From Daucus carota subsp. sativus (lineage: Eukaryota; Streptophyta; Magnoliopsida; Apiales; Apiaceae), in contig NC_030384.2 in assembly GCF_001625215.2 (NCBI RefSeq), positions 37,916,390-37,980,389 on the forward strand: a DNA stretch of 64,000 nt, written 5' to 3'. The notes under the pieces are model-generated. The model did not search any database. It worked only from the letters and a program-made list of their open reading frames with translations, and was not told where the DNA came from. Positions 61,901 through 64,000 of this stretch are shown piece after piece (the first letter of the stretch is position 1; each line of letters begins with the position of its first letter). A program made the position numbers and the translations under genes.

Positions 61901-64000
61901 CACTGAACCATCAGGTAAAGGTAATAATTGTCACATTAGGCAATCTCATACCGCTAGTCTAGCAATTTTAGCAAGCTTAGGCTTCATTTCCGGTGGCATC
62001 CTTCTTTTGCTGGTCTGATTCAAGACATCAGCATCTGAAATCTCTGTACTTGGAGGCCTTGCTGTCAAGCATAAACATAGGCACAAAAAAATAATAAACA
62101 GCAGCTCTCAACAATATCATCCATAAAACTTAAAATTCACAAACACTACAGGCACATACATTCTGCAACCATCTTCTCTAAGTCCCTGATGGCTTTTTCA
62201 AGCATTGTAGTTTTGGACTTGCTACTAGAACCATCCTTCCTCTGAACATGCGGAACCTTCTGCAAGTTAATTAGAGGGAATGTTTATACAATTAGCAAGA
62301 GATTTGCTCATAAAAATTACTACATGCTAAAACAGCCATCCAAAAGTGTTCACATTACAGTGTCACAAATAAACTTCTGTTTTATATAACAGGTATACCA
62401 ATTACAGTTTTAAAACATTCAATAATTACTAATGGCCCGTCAAATGTTCACCAATTTACTCAACTACTTTAAAAAAATCGGTCCCGAATTATATTTTTCA
62501 TTTGTCATTATGTTACAAAAATTACAATTCTTGCAACATCTTCCCCAATAAGAAACAAAAAATAAAAATAAAACCCGATCCGGCACACGCGGCAAGGCAA
62601 GCCAGCAACACTTTTTAAACCATGAATTCATACGATTTTAATATGAAAATTCGCTCAATTTTGCTGATGCTGGAGCTCGAGTAGTGCAAAGAGCCAAAGA
62701 CCAGTGCAAGTCAAAAGAATCGAGATTGTTCACAGGCAAAAAACGTCAATATCCTTATTACCCACTCAGAAAACAAATAAAATGAAATCAATATATTGCA
62801 ACTGGTATATCAAGTCATTTTTTTATAATCACGGGGTAATAATATACTACTCAAGTATTCCAACTACCATTTGTTACTGTGTACATACAGGTGAACTGAA
62901 AGGTAGGCCGGAATATAAATCAATGTCTCACGTCACATTATGCCTTATAATACAAACATTCACTATGCCAAAACATCGGCATAAATTAGGTCCCTGGGTT
63001 GATCCTTAGTCAGCAGACTCAGCACCCTATTTGGAATTATAGTGCAATAGAGTAACTTAAATTGAAATAGGAGAGTATATATGCAAACTACTATATTCGC
63101 GACAAAACCGCATTTATAACCGAACAAGGGTATAATCCGTAGTTAATAGACAGTAAGTAATAAATATTAAAGATTTGAAGTATATATACTATTAGTTCTG
63201 AAAATAATACCAAATAGATTTAGCACTGAAACTCCCTTAAGAATGGTCTGAATTCCGTCAAGTAGATATTAACATTTAAACTTTTTATTATTAGTTCATA
63301 TATTTGAACATACCAACAAATGTTTAAGATTCAAAAGGATCCCGTGCATCTTACAAGATTTAAACATTTCAAATATAATATGATAGATATAATAAATATA
63401 TAGTATTGTCGAGAATCTAATATTACTATTAAGTTTCCAACTTAAGTGTGAAATCATAAGTAATATTTACAAAATTTTAAGAAATATTAAATATATATAA
63501 TAACTAGTGCAATACACGGTCTTCTTTAATATTTCATAGCTTTCTCATGTAGATAATATTTTAATGTAAATAATAAAATATATTGCTAATTAAAAAATAA
63601 TTTGAAGATAGTAAAATTTTAATATAACTAGTAATTACAAATTTAATTAAATTATAATAGAATATAACAATATTTTTCCTTTGTATATAAATGTTGAAAT
63701 TCAATAGTATTAAGCAAGCACAACAAACTGGTCTTTAAGATTTTCAATTGCAGTATGAAAATGTGAGTGGGGTAAGAAAAGTTAATTAAGGTGCTAACCA
63801 TAGTTTGTTTAGACTGTTCACCAATTCTAATCTTTTCACCCTGCTGAGCTGATTGTCCCATGTCTTCACCGCTGCCCACTGATTTTTTATTTAGCATCTG
63901 ATTTGAAGTACCAGAATACTCATTGCGATCTTTAGATTTGCTACTGTGGCGCTCAGTAGGGAGCACTCCTGCCTTCAATTTGTCACCTTTCTCCTCTGCT
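58901..64000 (-). CDS. Ubinuclein/HIRA-complex subunit (UBN1/UBN2-like), 5' part outside window
   Basis: Plant ubinucleins belong to the HIRA complex that deposits histone H3.3 independently of replication. Nine exons are visible (>64000-63799, 62259-62160, 62061-61952, 61761-61678, 61270-61145, 60997-60860, 60769-60722, 60367-60266, 59359-58901), all in phase. They encode roughly 420 residues of the C-terminal part. Recognisable blocks are KTTMLEKAIRDLEKMVAE, KPKLAKIARLA, HGISKELLNRLMSIVGHMIQ, FSMDDALEDKICDLYDLYVQ, HKLYAELAELWPKGCMDNHG and IKRAICRAKDRKKA, as in Arabidopsis UBN1 (At1g21610) and UBN2 (At1g77310). The N-terminal HRD domain that binds HIRA lies beyond the right edge. The last exon encodes a basic, disordered tail with nuclear-localisation-like KKKRKKP and KKKSKRK. 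Intron 63798-62260 is the longest. Confidence 0.88.

Overview
The window is eukaryotic nuclear DNA from a flowering plant, almost certainly a eudicot. It is AT-rich with many long introns. Its proteins match plant families, including a plant-type OGG1, an NRAMP, a PPR protein, a phytyl ester synthase, an AAP permease, an ACC oxidase and a ubinuclein. I cannot name the species. Nothing in the window is prokaryotic, viral or organellar.

Nine protein-coding genes were reconstructed exon by exon. In all of them the reading frame stays open and splice phases agree. From left to right: OGG1 (minus, 3' part outside the window); an NRAMP metal transporter of the NRAMP1/6 clade (minus, 13 exons, 525 aa); an intronless PPR protein resembling Arabidopsis At1g77405 (minus, 450 aa); a plastid phytyl-ester-synthase-like acyltransferase (plus, 13 exons, 680 aa); a short auxilin-like J-domain protein (plus, 8 exons, 476 aa); an AAP3-like amino acid permease (minus, 6 exons, 474 aa); a PQBP1-like WW-domain splicing factor (plus, 13 coding exons, 658 aa); an ACO5-like ACC oxidase (minus, 3 exons, 308 aa); and the C-terminal part of a ubinuclein/HIRA-complex subunit (minus, 5' part outside the window).

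The spaces between genes and the large introns hold non-autonomous DNA transposons whose ends can be read. They are a PIF/Harbinger-like element (TTA duplication), a Mutator-like foldback element (10-bp duplication), a hAT-like element (8-bp duplication) inside a PQBP1 intron, two Stowaway-like MITEs (TA duplications), an older AT-rich foldback element, and a decayed 3' piece of a LINE-type retroelement.

The genes do not form one pathway. Their order is the informative feature. From memory of Arabidopsis locus numbers, OGG1, the auxilin-like gene and the ubinuclein gene follow the order of At1g21710, At1g21660 and At1g21610. The PPR, AAP3, ACO5 and ubinuclein genes follow At1g77405, At1g77380, At1g77330 and At1g77310. 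The window therefore looks like an unduplicated ancestral version of a segment that Arabidopsis carries as two reciprocally fractionated copies. I found no convincing undescribed gene system. The most useful leads are this collinearity, a GC-AG intron in the NRAMP gene, a CxxC/CxxC module in the PQBP1-like protein, a short upstream ORF before AAP3, and several hairpin elements in transcribed introns.
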